A stretch of 64,000 nt of DNA, taken from contig NZ_CP103371.1 in assembly GCF_024802625.1 (NCBI RefSeq), positions 1,240,001 through 1,304,000 of the forward strand, given 5' to 3'. A program made the position numbers and the translations under genes. Under the pieces are notes generated by a model that ran no database searches, had not been told where the DNA came from, and saw nothing but the letters and a program-made list of their open reading frames with translations. Below are positions 37,952 to 45,843 of the stretch, one piece after another. Position 1 is the first letter of the stretch. Each line of letters starts with the position of its first letter. This stretch comes from Massilia sp. H6 (GTDB lineage Bacteria; Pseudomonadota; Gammaproteobacteria; Burkholderiales; Burkholderiaceae_D).

Positions 37952-40198
37952 TCAGCGAGGCACGATGGCGAACTGCGGCCCGCTGCCATAGTCGGGCTTG
38001 ACGCTGCGCGCCATGAACTGGCGCCAGGCCTTTAACCCATCCTCGCCCAGCACGTCGGCCGCATAGGCCAGGGCCGGCTGCATATTCGACGGAAAGCCGC
38101 TGTCGCCCGACGAATAGCCGGTCATCTCGCCCGTGCGCAGCTTGAGCGCTTGCGCCATGTCGGACCCCGCACAGGGCAGTTCGCGCAGTTCGGGCGCAAT
38201 GCTGGCACGATAGGCTTCGCCGATGGCCGGATAGAAAGGCGCCGCCGCGCTGGCGCGCACGTTCATGCTGTACATGGCCCCGCTGATCCAGCACATGCCC
38301 TTGCCGGTCATGCGCGAGACCGGAAACCTTGCCTTCCACACCAGCAGCTCGCGCGCCTTGGCGAAACCGAGTTCGGCCAGATGACCAACTGCCGCCGTGA
38401 AGAAGTCGTCCTGCCACGGTGCCATGCCGCGCCCCTCGGTGTAGACCAGCGCATAGCCGTTGACGATGATACCCAGCGCATTGGCCTGCGGGTTGTGCGT
38501 GTACGTTGCGTTGTACCAGTCCAGGTTGGCGTCGAGGAGTTGCAGGAAGTCGCGCTTGAGACGATGCTCGTCGGGCGTGATGTAGGCGGCCTGGCCGAGC
38601 GTGCGCAGGGCCCAGGCCTGGCCCCGCACCTGCTCCGGCCGCAGCAGCCCCTTGCGGTTGTCGCGGTAGCCGGGATTGGACGAGAACACATCGTACATCG
38701 CCCAGAACTGGAGCTCTTCAAGGTGGTAGTAGTCGCCAGTGACCAGGTAGGGCAGGTAGGAGAACGCGGGCTGGTGGGGGATATCGTGCTGGTAGGGAGT
38801 CTTGCAGGCGCCGGGCGCTGCGCAGCCGGGGAACAGTTCCTGCTTGCCGGTGGCGGGATTGCGGGTATCGCCCGGGTTGCCGACGATGGTCATGTACGGA
38901 AAGTCGAGCAGGCTGACGGGCAAGCCGGTGCGCACGTCGCGATAATGCATCGACCAGCTGCCTGCCAGCGTGGCGGTCCCGATGGTCATCTCGCCGGCAC
39001 GGCGGTCCATGCCCAGCAGATAGATGGCGGCCCACGCGGGCAGCAGGCCGATATCGGGCCGGCCTCCGGTGGTCGGCATGGCCGCCATTGCCAGCCCGAT
39101 GCCCATCGGTTCCACTTGCGCGCCGGTCCAGCGCGCGTGCATGCCCGCGAGGGTGCGCTCGTCGATCTGGATGGACTGGTCGTAGTTGGGCAGGGCCAGC
39201 GAGGCGATCAGCTGGCGGGTGTCATGCCGTACGTGGACATCGGGCGCATCGCCCGTCCAGAACAGCTTGCGCCAGCGCGCATGGTGGTAATGCGTCAGGT
39301 CTTTCCTGGCGTAGACCTGCTTGCCGTCCACGCTTACCCGGACGTCATACGTGAAGTTCTGCGGTGCGGGCGCAAACGCCCAGGTGTTCTCGATCGTCAG
39401 GTCGATACGCGCCTTGGCCAGTGCCGGATACCAGCGCACGGCGAAGCGTGCCGCCAGGTGGGGATGGGGCTGGCCGCCCGGGCCCGCGAGCGGCGCCGCC
39501 ACCTGCCATTCGCGCGCCACCGGGCCGTCGAGCCACAGCGTAGGAGCAGAGGTGGCCAGCAGGCGGCCCAGGGCCGCGGTATAGGTCGTGCCGTCCAGGG
39601 TCAGCTCCACCCTGGCGTCGGTGCCGCCGCGCAGGAGCGCTTCGAGGCTGGCGTCGTGTCCCTGGCCCGTCTTTGCCAGGTCGGGACGCGTCGCCTTGAC
39701 CAGCCCCAGCGCGAGCGGCTTGCCCGGTTCGGGCGCGGGAACGAGCGCCGACAGGACCGCGTGGCGTACCGAGCCGTCGAGATGGCGCGCCTTGATGTCG
39801 GTCTGCAGGGGCACAGTGCTGCCGTCGGCCAGCACCGCCTGCAGCAGCTCGCCGCGCTTGAGCGCCGCGGGGGCGAATACCTGCCCAACAGTCAAGGGCA
39901 GGCGCTGGCCCTTGCGAGCGCCGTCGCCGGCTTCGAGCGTGAGGCTTGCCAGCGCGCCCGGAATGCGCGTTGCCGGCACGGCCGGTGTCACGCCAGGCGT
40001 CGCGCTGCCCGTGGTTTTTCCGTAGCGAATTTCGGCCACCATGCCGCCATCGAGGCCGCCGCCCTGCGGCAGCCCGACATAGGCCGGATCGGTGGCGGTG
40101 GTGGCAGCGGTGGCTGGGGGCGACTGGGCCGCAGCGCTGGCAAGCGTCGCCGCCAGTAGCAGGCCCAGGGCGTAAGAGAGAAATGGCGTGGTCGGCAT
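37952..40198 (-). CDS. Large secreted protein of unknown function
   Basis: A 748-residue protein with a signal peptide (FLSYALGLLLAATLASAAAQS, cleavage near residue 25). The N-terminal third looks beta-rich (GQVFAPAALKRGELLQAVLA, DIKARHLDGSVRHAVLSAL). The C-terminal part is rich in Trp, Tyr and His and probably alpha-helical (YLPYLVTGDYYHLEELQFWA, QAWALRTLGQAAYITPDEH), as in alpha/alpha-toroid carbohydrate lyases. The two-part layout recalls PcRGLX/YetA-like exo-rhamnogalacturonan lyases; I hold this weakly. ATG 40198 starts the signal peptide; upstream codons do not fit one. Confidence 0.7.
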   Translation of the reverse strand: MPTTPFLSYALGLLLAATLASAAAQSPPATAATTATDPAYVGLPQGGGLDGGMVAEIRYGKTTGSATPGVTPAVPATRIPGALASLTLEAGDGARKGQRLPLTVGQVFAPAALKRGELLQAVLADGSTVPLQTDIKARHLDGSVRHAVLSALVPAPEPGKPLALGLVKATRPDLAKTGQGHDASLEALLRGGTDARVELTLDGTTYTAALGRLLATSAPTLWLDGPVAREWQVAAPLAGPGGQPHPHLAARFAVRWYPALAKARIDLTIENTWAFAPAPQNFTYDVRVSVDGKQVYARKDLTHYHHARWRKLFWTGDAPDVHVRHDTRQLIASLALPNYDQSIQIDERTLAGMHARWTGAQVEPMGIGLAMAAMPTTGGRPDIGLLPAWAAIYLLGMDRRAGEMTIGTATLAGSWSMHYRDVRTGLPVSLLDFPYMTIVGNPGDTRNPATGKQELFPGCAAPGACKTPYQHDIPHQPAFSYLPYLVTGDYYHLEELQFWAMYDVFSSNPGYRDNRKGLLRPEQVRGQAWALRTLGQAAYITPDEHRLKRDFLQLLDANLDWYNATYTHNPQANALGIIVNGYALVYTEGRGMAPWQDDFFTAAVGHLAELGFAKARELLVWKARFPVSRMTGKGMCWISGAMYSMNVRASAAAPFYPAIGEAYRASIAPELRELPCAGSDMAQALKLRTGEMTGYSSGDSGFPSNMQPALAYAADVLGEDGLKAWRQFMARSVKPDYGSGPQFAIVPR

Positions 40199-40243
40199 GG
40201 GATCCTGTAGTCGTTGAACGCAGGCGCATGCGCCCGCCCATCG

Positions 40244-40266
40244 AAAAAGGCGCCCGGAGGCGCCTT
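40244..40266 (-). terminator. Terminator of the S9 peptidase gene
   Basis: AAGGCGCC-CGGA-GGCGCCTT hairpin (8-bp stem, 40247-40266), followed leftward by a T run, 11 bases past the stop of the leftward peptidase gene. Confidence 0.88.
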
Positions 40267-40276
40267 GCACGTGCAT

Positions 40277-42643
40277 TTACTGCTTGAGCGAACGCTCGAA
40301 CAGCTGATAGATACGGCGGTACTGGTCGTACCAAGCTTCCGGCTGCACGTAAGAGTGGGCCTCGAGCGGGTAGCTGGCCAGTTCCCAGTTGTCTTTTTTC
40401 AGTTCGATCAGGCGCTGGGCCATGCGCACCGAATCCTGGTAGAACACGTTGTCGTCGACCATGCCGTGCGCGATCAAGAGGTGGCCCTGCAGCTTGTCGG
40501 CATATTCGATCGGCGACGAGATCTTGTAGGCCTGCGGGTCGATGTCCGGCGTGTTCAGGATGTTGGCGGTGTACTCGTGGTTATAGGTCACCCAGTCGGT
40601 CACCGGACGCAATGCGGCGCCGGCCTTGAAGGTGTCGGGTGCGCGCATCATGCCCATGAAGGCCATAAAGCCGCCGTAGCTGCCGCCGTAGATGCCGACG
40701 TTCTTCGCGTCGCCCTGGTGCTTGGTCACCATGTAGTTGACGCCGTCGAGATAGTCGACCAGTTCCGGGTGGCCCATCTGGCGGTAGATCGCGGTGCGCC
40801 ATTTGCTGCCGTAGCCCTTGGAGGCGCGGTAATCCATGTCGAGCACCAGATAGCCCTTCTGGACCAGCAGGTTGTGGAACATCTGCTCGCGGAAGTAGTT
40901 CGGGTAGCGCTTACTGACGTTCTGCAGGTAGCCGGCGCCATGCACGAACATCACGACCGGGTATTTCTTGTTCGGGTCCAGCTGCGCCGGGCGGTACAGC
41001 TTGGCCCAGACCGGGTCGCCGCCGTCGCTCGACGGCACCGTCACGTATTCGGGCTCGATCCACTGGCGCGCCTTGAATTCGGCACTGCGGGTGTCGGTCA
41101 GCCTGGTCGCCGCGCCACCGCCCACCGCCACCGTGGCGATCTGCACCGGCGTGTAGCTGCTTGAATAATGCACCAGCAGCTTGCGCTCGTCCGGCGACAG
41201 GCGGAAGCGTTCCACGCCGTCGAGGCTGGTCACTTCGCGGATCGCGCCATTGCTGGCCTCGACCGCGCATACTTCGTAGTCGCCCGGGGTGGCGCGGTTG
41301 CACATGACATAGGCCAGGCGGCCGTCGCGCGACCAGCGCACGTCCGAGGCTTCCCACTTGCCCGAGGTGAGGGCGCGCGCAGTTGTGCCATTCGCGCCAT
41401 TCGCATCCTGGGTGTACAGGTGCGAATAGCCGCTCTGTTCCGACAGGTACCACAGCGTGCGGTTATCGGGCAGCCAGCCAAATTCGTTGTTGTCGTAATT
41501 GACCCAGGCCTGTTCGCTCAAGCGGTGCATGGGTTTGAGCTGCGCGCCTGCCAGGTCGACGGTGGCGATCCAGCGATCCTTGTTGTCGACCGAGCGCAGC
41601 ATGACGGCGACCCGGGCGCCGTCGGCGCTCCAGGCGATGGCGCCGTTGCCGTCGATTAGCCGCACCGGGCGGTTGCCCTTGAGCGGATCTTTCTTGGCTG
41701 CGGCGCGCAGCGCGGCCAGCGGGTCGGTGCCAATTCCGGGCAGCACGTCGAACGAAAGCTCGCGCACGGTATTGGTGCGCAGGTCGACCAGCTTCAAGGC
41801 ATGCGCCGCCGGCATGTTGCGGCCGACGCGGGTGCGCTGGTCGTCGAATTCTTCGTAGCCCGACTCGGTCACGTAGCGCGGCATCTTGCCGACACGGCCA
41901 TTGTCGTTGTTCTTTGGCGCGGTGGCCACGATCAGCCAGCGGCCGTCGGGCGAGAGCATGCTGTTTTCGATCGTGACCTTGTCGCCTAGATACACCGGCG
42001 CCGGGGGCAGCGACGGATCGAGGCGGCGCTGCTCGTTCATGCGCTCGCGCAGCGCGTCGCGCTGGTCTTTCTGGCGCTGGAGGGTGGCGATCAGGCGCAG
42101 CTGCTGGTCGCGCAGGGCGTCTTCTTCGGGCACCGCCGGATCCCTGGCCGCGCGCGGCAGCGCCACCGGGCCCACCACCTTGCTGGCGCGCTCGAAGGCG
42201 TACCAGTCGGTGCCGATGCGGTAATAAACGCTGCGCTCGTCGTGCGAATACTGGGGCACTTCAAGCTTGCTGGCGCCGCGCGTGATCTGCACCAGTGCGC
42301 CGTTGGTCAGGTCGCGCTCGAACAGGTCGCCGTTACGCAGCATCAGCGCGCGGCTGCCGGCGCGGTTGTAGAGCACGTCGGCGCCGTCGAGCTTGGGCAG
42401 GTCGGCGTCGCGCACGCGTACCGGCTTGCCGCCCTGCGCCACCTGCCAGGTGTCGCGCACGGGCGAGCCGGCGCGCTTTTGCTTGTAAAGCACCGCCTTG
42501 CTATCCCAGCTCCACCAGGCCGATTCCACCGGGGTGCCGATCCAGTCGGGATGGGCCATGGCCTGGTCGAGGGTAATCGGCGTGGACGCAGCCGCCGGCA
42601 GCGACAGCAAGGCCGCAAAGAGTGTAAGTGCAGGTGTACGCAT
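40277..42643 (-). CDS. S9-family prolyl oligopeptidase (dipeptidyl peptidase IV type)
   Basis: A 788-residue exported serine peptidase. Signal peptide LTLFAALLSLPAAAS; then a beta-propeller DPP IV N-terminal domain (repeated WSRDGRLAY, WLPDNRTLWYLSE); then an alpha/beta hydrolase domain with nucleophile Ser in IYGGSYGGFMAF and catalytic His in PLEAHSYVQ near the end. It probably clips X-Pro or X-Ala dipeptides from peptides in the periplasm. AAGAAAG-AG-CTTTCTT, a perfect palindrome at 42666-42681, lies in the leader. Confidence 0.93.
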   Translation of the reverse strand: MRTPALTLFAALLSLPAAASTPITLDQAMAHPDWIGTPVESAWWSWDSKAVLYKQKRAGSPVRDTWQVAQGGKPVRVRDADLPKLDGADVLYNRAGSRALMLRNGDLFERDLTNGALVQITRGASKLEVPQYSHDERSVYYRIGTDWYAFERASKVVGPVALPRAARDPAVPEEDALRDQQLRLIATLQRQKDQRDALRERMNEQRRLDPSLPPAPVYLGDKVTIENSMLSPDGRWLIVATAPKNNDNGRVGKMPRYVTESGYEEFDDQRTRVGRNMPAAHALKLVDLRTNTVRELSFDVLPGIGTDPLAALRAAAKKDPLKGNRPVRLIDGNGAIAWSADGARVAVMLRSVDNKDRWIATVDLAGAQLKPMHRLSEQAWVNYDNNEFGWLPDNRTLWYLSEQSGYSHLYTQDANGANGTTARALTSGKWEASDVRWSRDGRLAYVMCNRATPGDYEVCAVEASNGAIREVTSLDGVERFRLSPDERKLLVHYSSSYTPVQIATVAVGGGAATRLTDTRSAEFKARQWIEPEYVTVPSSDGGDPVWAKLYRPAQLDPNKKYPVVMFVHGAGYLQNVSKRYPNYFREQMFHNLLVQKGYLVLDMDYRASKGYGSKWRTAIYRQMGHPELVDYLDGVNYMVTKHQGDAKNVGIYGGSYGGFMAFMGMMRAPDTFKAGAALRPVTDWVTYNHEYTANILNTPDIDPQAYKISSPIEYADKLQGHLLIAHGMVDDNVFYQDSVRMAQRLIELKKDNWELASYPLEAHSYVQPEAWYDQYRRIYQLFERSLKQ

Positions 42644-42805
42644 CGTGGATTCGGGACCGAGTGAAAAGAAAGAGCTTTCTTGCTAGAAAATGCGAGATGC
42701 ATTTTAGCGTAGTCACCATCGATGCGGGGAGGACGGGGCAAGCGGAACAGGTGCGAGCGGCGGGCACGCCGCTCAAACCAGCTGCTCAGGCGCGCTGCCG
42801 GGCAG

Positions 42806-42925
42806 TCAGCCGCGGACCGACGGGGCCCAGCCGCCGTGGGCGGCATACAGGTCGATCGAGAAGCTGCGTACGGCCGAGAGGGCGCTGGCGAGGTAACGGC
42901 GGATGCTGCGTTTGGCTGCTGCCAT
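42806..42925 (-). CDS. Possible 39-residue basic small protein
   Basis: A short frame beginning MAAAKRSIRRYLASALSAV and ending GGWAPSVRG, with seven Arg/Lys residues and an amphipathic helix. GGAG lies 7-10 bases before the ATG. It lies in the 548-base region between the S9 peptidase and the gene at 43192, in the same direction as both. I do not recognise it. Codon-position GC looks like coding, but the length makes this uncertain. Confidence 0.45.
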   Translation of the reverse strand: MAAAKRSIRRYLASALSAVRSFSIDLYAAHGGWAPSVRG

Positions 42926-43149
42926 GGTGTTCTCCGGTTGGACGACTTGGGGTGAATACTGCGATGTTGCATTGCAGTATAAGCAGCAATCGTCCATAAA
43001 CAAACTTTTGGTTCGTGATTCCGGCGATACGAGTTGTGAATACCTTGGGCGGCGTCTTGCATCCAGATATAAAGGTGTCGAATATCAGACCATACTTTCG
43101 GTGAATGAGCGGGGCTGTCCTGCACCCCCGAACCGCAGGGTGCAAGTAG
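42926..43149. other. Intergenic stretch with a hairpin
   Basis: No gene seen. It is AT-richer than its surroundings (42950-43105). TGCACCC (43121-43127) pairs with GGGTGCA (43138-43144), a 7-bp stem with a 10-base loop. Confidence 0.5.
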
Positions 43150-43187
43150 AAAAGGGGGGCAAGCAAACGGCCCCGCCAGCCCCCCCA
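43150..43187 (-). terminator. Probable terminator of the two-gene operon
   Basis: GGGGGG (43154-43159) can pair with the C run at 43180-43186. Reading leftward the stem ends in CCCCCC followed by TTTTC. It lies 5 bases past the stop at 43192. Confidence 0.65.
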
Positions 43188-43191
43188 GGTG

Positions 43192-44136
43192 TCAACGCGG
43201 GTCGTCGTGACAGGGCTTGCCCGCGCTGGCGCGGGAACGCGCCGCCACCTGGTCGGTGCCGTACAGCGGCAGCTCCTGGTAGGCGCGTTCGGTAGCCGCC
43301 ACCGCGAACACATAGCCCTGCGTTTCGAGCTTGTGCCTTACTTCGACCTGGGCCACATACACGGGCGCCAGCACGCGCTGCGCCTTGCGCTTGCCGAGAT
43401 CGAGGTAACCGAACTGCATAGCGCGCACTCGCACTGCATCGGCCGCCAGCCGTTCCCTGGCGTTGCCCAGCACGCTGGCGAGATTGCGCGCGATTTGCCG
43501 CGCGCCGGCGTCAGGCGGGACAATGATGGCGCTGTCGAGCTTTTCGGTGACGCCAGGGCGGATGCGTAGCGACAGCGCATCGAGCGAATTGTCGCCGGCC
43601 AGCGTGAGCGCCACCGAGGCCGCGCCCAGCACCGGGATGCCGCCGATGGCGTGGCGCCAGGCCCCGGTGGCGCGCAGCAGCACCGGTTCGGAGCTGCGCT
43701 CGAGGTCGGCCCCTTGCGCCTTCGACAGCCACAGGCGCTCGAAGGCGAGGGTGCCGGCGTCGCCGGTCCACTCGCCCAGCTTGAGCCGCTGCGCCGCCTC
43801 GACCACCAGGCGCTGGAGCAGCGCGCGCTCTTCGACGCGGGCAAACGGGATTTCGAGCGGCGCGTTGCCCGCGCTGAACTGCAGCGCCCCCGAAGCGTGG
43901 TAGACCACGGCGCGGGCGCCGCCCGTTAGCTGGACCAGCGTGCGGTCGGCGCGCGGGGCGAAGCTGGCGTGGTCGCGCGAGCAGCCGTCGGCTTCGCGCA
44001 GCAGCGAGATCAGGCGCGTAGCGCGTGCCCGTACCGCATCCTGGGTAAAGGATGGCAGGGCCAGCACGTCGGCGCGGGCGGGCAGTTGGCCGGGGCAGGC
44101 GGCTGCCAGGCTGTCGATCAGGACTTGTTCGTTCAT
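43192..44136 (-). CDS. Unknown protein, partner of the DUF6345-like gene
   Basis: A 314-residue protein without signal peptide or membrane helix. I recognise no family with confidence. Residues 156-195 (RATGAWRHAIGGIPVLGAAS then VALTLAGDNSLDALSLRI) have the R/W-x-GIPV-x-G-x4-V-x-L-x3-G pattern of FTP/PepSY-type propeptide repeats in secreted peptidases. A late segment (LAPVYVAQVEVRHKLETQGY) resembles the strand-rich end of such domains. GGAGGGTTAATC precedes the ATG, which is 2 bases after the upstream stop, so the two proteins are made together. An inhibitor or chaperone role for the neighbour is inferred. Confidence 0.7.
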   Translation of the reverse strand: MNEQVLIDSLAAACPGQLPARADVLALPSFTQDAVRARATRLISLLREADGCSRDHASFAPRADRTLVQLTGGARAVVYHASGALQFSAGNAPLEIPFARVEERALLQRLVVEAAQRLKLGEWTGDAGTLAFERLWLSKAQGADLERSSEPVLLRATGAWRHAIGGIPVLGAASVALTLAGDNSLDALSLRIRPGVTEKLDSAIIVPPDAGARQIARNLASVLGNARERLAADAVRVRAMQFGYLDLGKRKAQRVLAPVYVAQVEVRHKLETQGYVFAVAATERAYQELPLYGTDQVAARSRASAGKPCHDDPR

Positions 44137-44138
44137 GA

Positions 44139-44888
44139 TTAACCCTCCGTCCAGTACCACAGGATGCAGGCCTGCTGGGCCGGCGCCAGGTCGGGGTCCA
44201 CGTTGCCATGTCCCCACAGATGGTCGCGGTTCAGGTAGGAGCGCTCCCAGCGAATGTTGCCGTTGTTCCAGGTGGCGGCATCGCCGACGCAGACCGTGAT
44301 CGGGTGGTTGTCGACCCACCAGTCGGACACGCCGTTATGCCAGGCCGCGTGCACGGTGTCGCCGTCGGTGAGATTGTCGGCCACGTCCTCGCCGCATTCG
44401 TCGGTGGTGATCCCGTCCCACATGGTTTCCCACGCGCCGCAGTAGATATGCATGCGCGCGAAGATGTTCCACAGGCCTGTCACGCGATTGCGGTTGACGG
44501 TCTCGCACGAATAGGCCATCACCCATTCGCTGTTCCAGTCTTCGCCCAGCTGCCAGCGATTGGAATAGGTGCGCCAGTCGCTGCGCGCGACGTCGTACAG
44601 CATGCGCGCGCGCCCGTCTTCTTCGTGGCCACCATGGGTTTCGAGCCAGAACAGGTCGACGTCGTCGACCCAGTTGCGGTCGTCGCCGCCCTGGTCGTTG
44701 TCGCGGATGTCGGTTTCCCAGCAGTCGGTGTTGGCCCAGTAGAAGGCGCGGGTGTGGCCGGACCCGCGCAATTTAGCGTCGAACCCGTTACTGCGGTTGA
44801 AGGTGTAGGTGAGGTCTCCAGCCGTGCTCACGCCTGCGGCGCGTGCATGACTGAAGTAGCGGATCGCTTCGACTCCGAACCTTGCCAT
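44139..44888 (-). CDS. DUF6345-like protein with caspase-fold (clan CD) peptidase motifs
   Basis: A 249-residue protein, Trp- and Asp-rich, no signal peptide. It resembles DUF6345 proteins, as far as I can judge from memory. Residues 77-88 (VDLFWLETHGGH) end a hydrophobic strand in His85-Gly86, and residues 121-129 (EWVMAYSCE) end the next strand in Ser127-Cys128. This His-Gly ... (hydrophobic)-Ser/Ala-Cys order with about 43 residues between is the catalytic dyad layout of caspases, legumain and gingipains. Peptidase activity is therefore plausible but unproven. AAGGAG lies 7-12 bases before the ATG. First gene of a two-gene operon. Confidence 0.75.
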   Translation of the reverse strand: MARFGVEAIRYFSHARAAGVSTAGDLTYTFNRSNGFDAKLRGSGHTRAFYWANTDCWETDIRDNDQGGDDRNWVDDVDLFWLETHGGHEEDGRARMLYDVARSDWRTYSNRWQLGEDWNSEWVMAYSCETVNRNRVTGLWNIFARMHIYCGAWETMWDGITTDECGEDVADNLTDGDTVHAAWHNGVSDWWVDNHPITVCVGDAATWNNGNIRWERSYLNRDHLWGHGNVDPDLAPAQQACILWYWTEG

Positions 44889-45059
44889 GGCAGACTCCTT
44901 TCCATATCGGAAGCTACGGCGCCGGCCCGTTGCGGGCGCGGCGGTGGGTAGCAAGCCCTACGGTAGGTCGGACCGGCAGACGCCAGGCTGTCGTGGATCA
45001 GAGACGGTGAAGGTTCGGTATCCGGGCGGAGCGTTCAGCCGTGTTGGCTTGCGCCAGCC

Positions 45060-45752
45060 TCAGCGCAGCGTGCGCGCGAAGAACGCTTCGGTGCGGGCGG
45101 CGGCGAGGGTGGCGGCGGCGGCATCGTAGTGGGCGCCGCCCGGACGGGCAAAAGCGTGGTTGCAGCCGGGATAGCTGTGCAGCTCGGCCTTGCCCGCAAG
45201 TGCCGCGCGGATTCTAGCCTGCGCATCCTGGTCGATGAACTCGTCGTCTTGCGCCAAATGGTAGAGCAGCGGGGCGGTGATGTTGGCAAGCTCGTCGAGG
45301 TGCTGGTCGGTGCCGCCGCCGTAGTAGGCGGCGAAGGCGTCGCCATCGGTGCGCGCTGCGCTCAGGAAAGTCATCAAGCCGCCCAGGCAATAGCCGGTGA
45401 CACCAACCTTGCCGCTGGCATCGGGCAGGCCGCGCGCCTGATGGATGACGAGGGCAATGTCCTTTACGCCTAGGTCGACGTCATAGGCCTGGTACAGCGC
45501 GAATGCCTTGTCCCAATCGCCGGCGCGCTCTTCCGACAGATTGATGCCCGGTTCGAGGCGCCAGAACAGGTCGGGGCAAAGCGCGATATAGCCCTTGGCG
45601 GCCCAGTCGGCGGCAATGCTGCGAATCCCGGCGTTTACACCGAAGATTTCCTGCAAGACGACGACCACGGGATGCGGGCCCGGCGTGGATGGACGGGCGA
45701 CATGGCAGGCAAAGCTGCCATCGGGGGTGGAGATCTGGACTGGTTCGGTCAT
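45060..45752 (-). CDS. Dienelactone hydrolase family protein
   Basis: A 230-residue alpha/beta hydrolase of the dienelactone hydrolase family. Nucleophile Cys in VGVTGYCLGG, a catalytic Asp in LAQDDEFID, and His in GCNHAFARPG. The opening PVQISTPDGSFACHVARP and VVVLQEIFGVN are typical. These enzymes hydrolyse dienelactones or other small esters in the cytoplasm; there are no aromatic catabolism genes nearby, so the substrate is open. GGATT precedes the ATG at 45752. Confidence 0.93.
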   Translation of the reverse strand: MTEPVQISTPDGSFACHVARPSTPGPHPVVVVLQEIFGVNAGIRSIAADWAAKGYIALCPDLFWRLEPGINLSEERAGDWDKAFALYQAYDVDLGVKDIALVIHQARGLPDASGKVGVTGYCLGGLMTFLSAARTDGDAFAAYYGGGTDQHLDELANITAPLLYHLAQDDEFIDQDAQARIRAALAGKAELHSYPGCNHAFARPGGAHYDAAAATLAAARTEAFFARTLR

Positions 45753-45843
45753 GGGAATCCTTTCGAAGGGGGAGGCCGTGCACGGACGCCAAGGCGTTGT
45801 GCGCAATCATATCGGAACCATCCCCGCTTCGATCACGCCTGGA

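Noticed and set aside
38150..40159. A 669-codon open frame opposite the secreted protein
   Set aside because: No motif and typical antisense composition. The leftward frame has a proper signal peptide, although its family is unclear.
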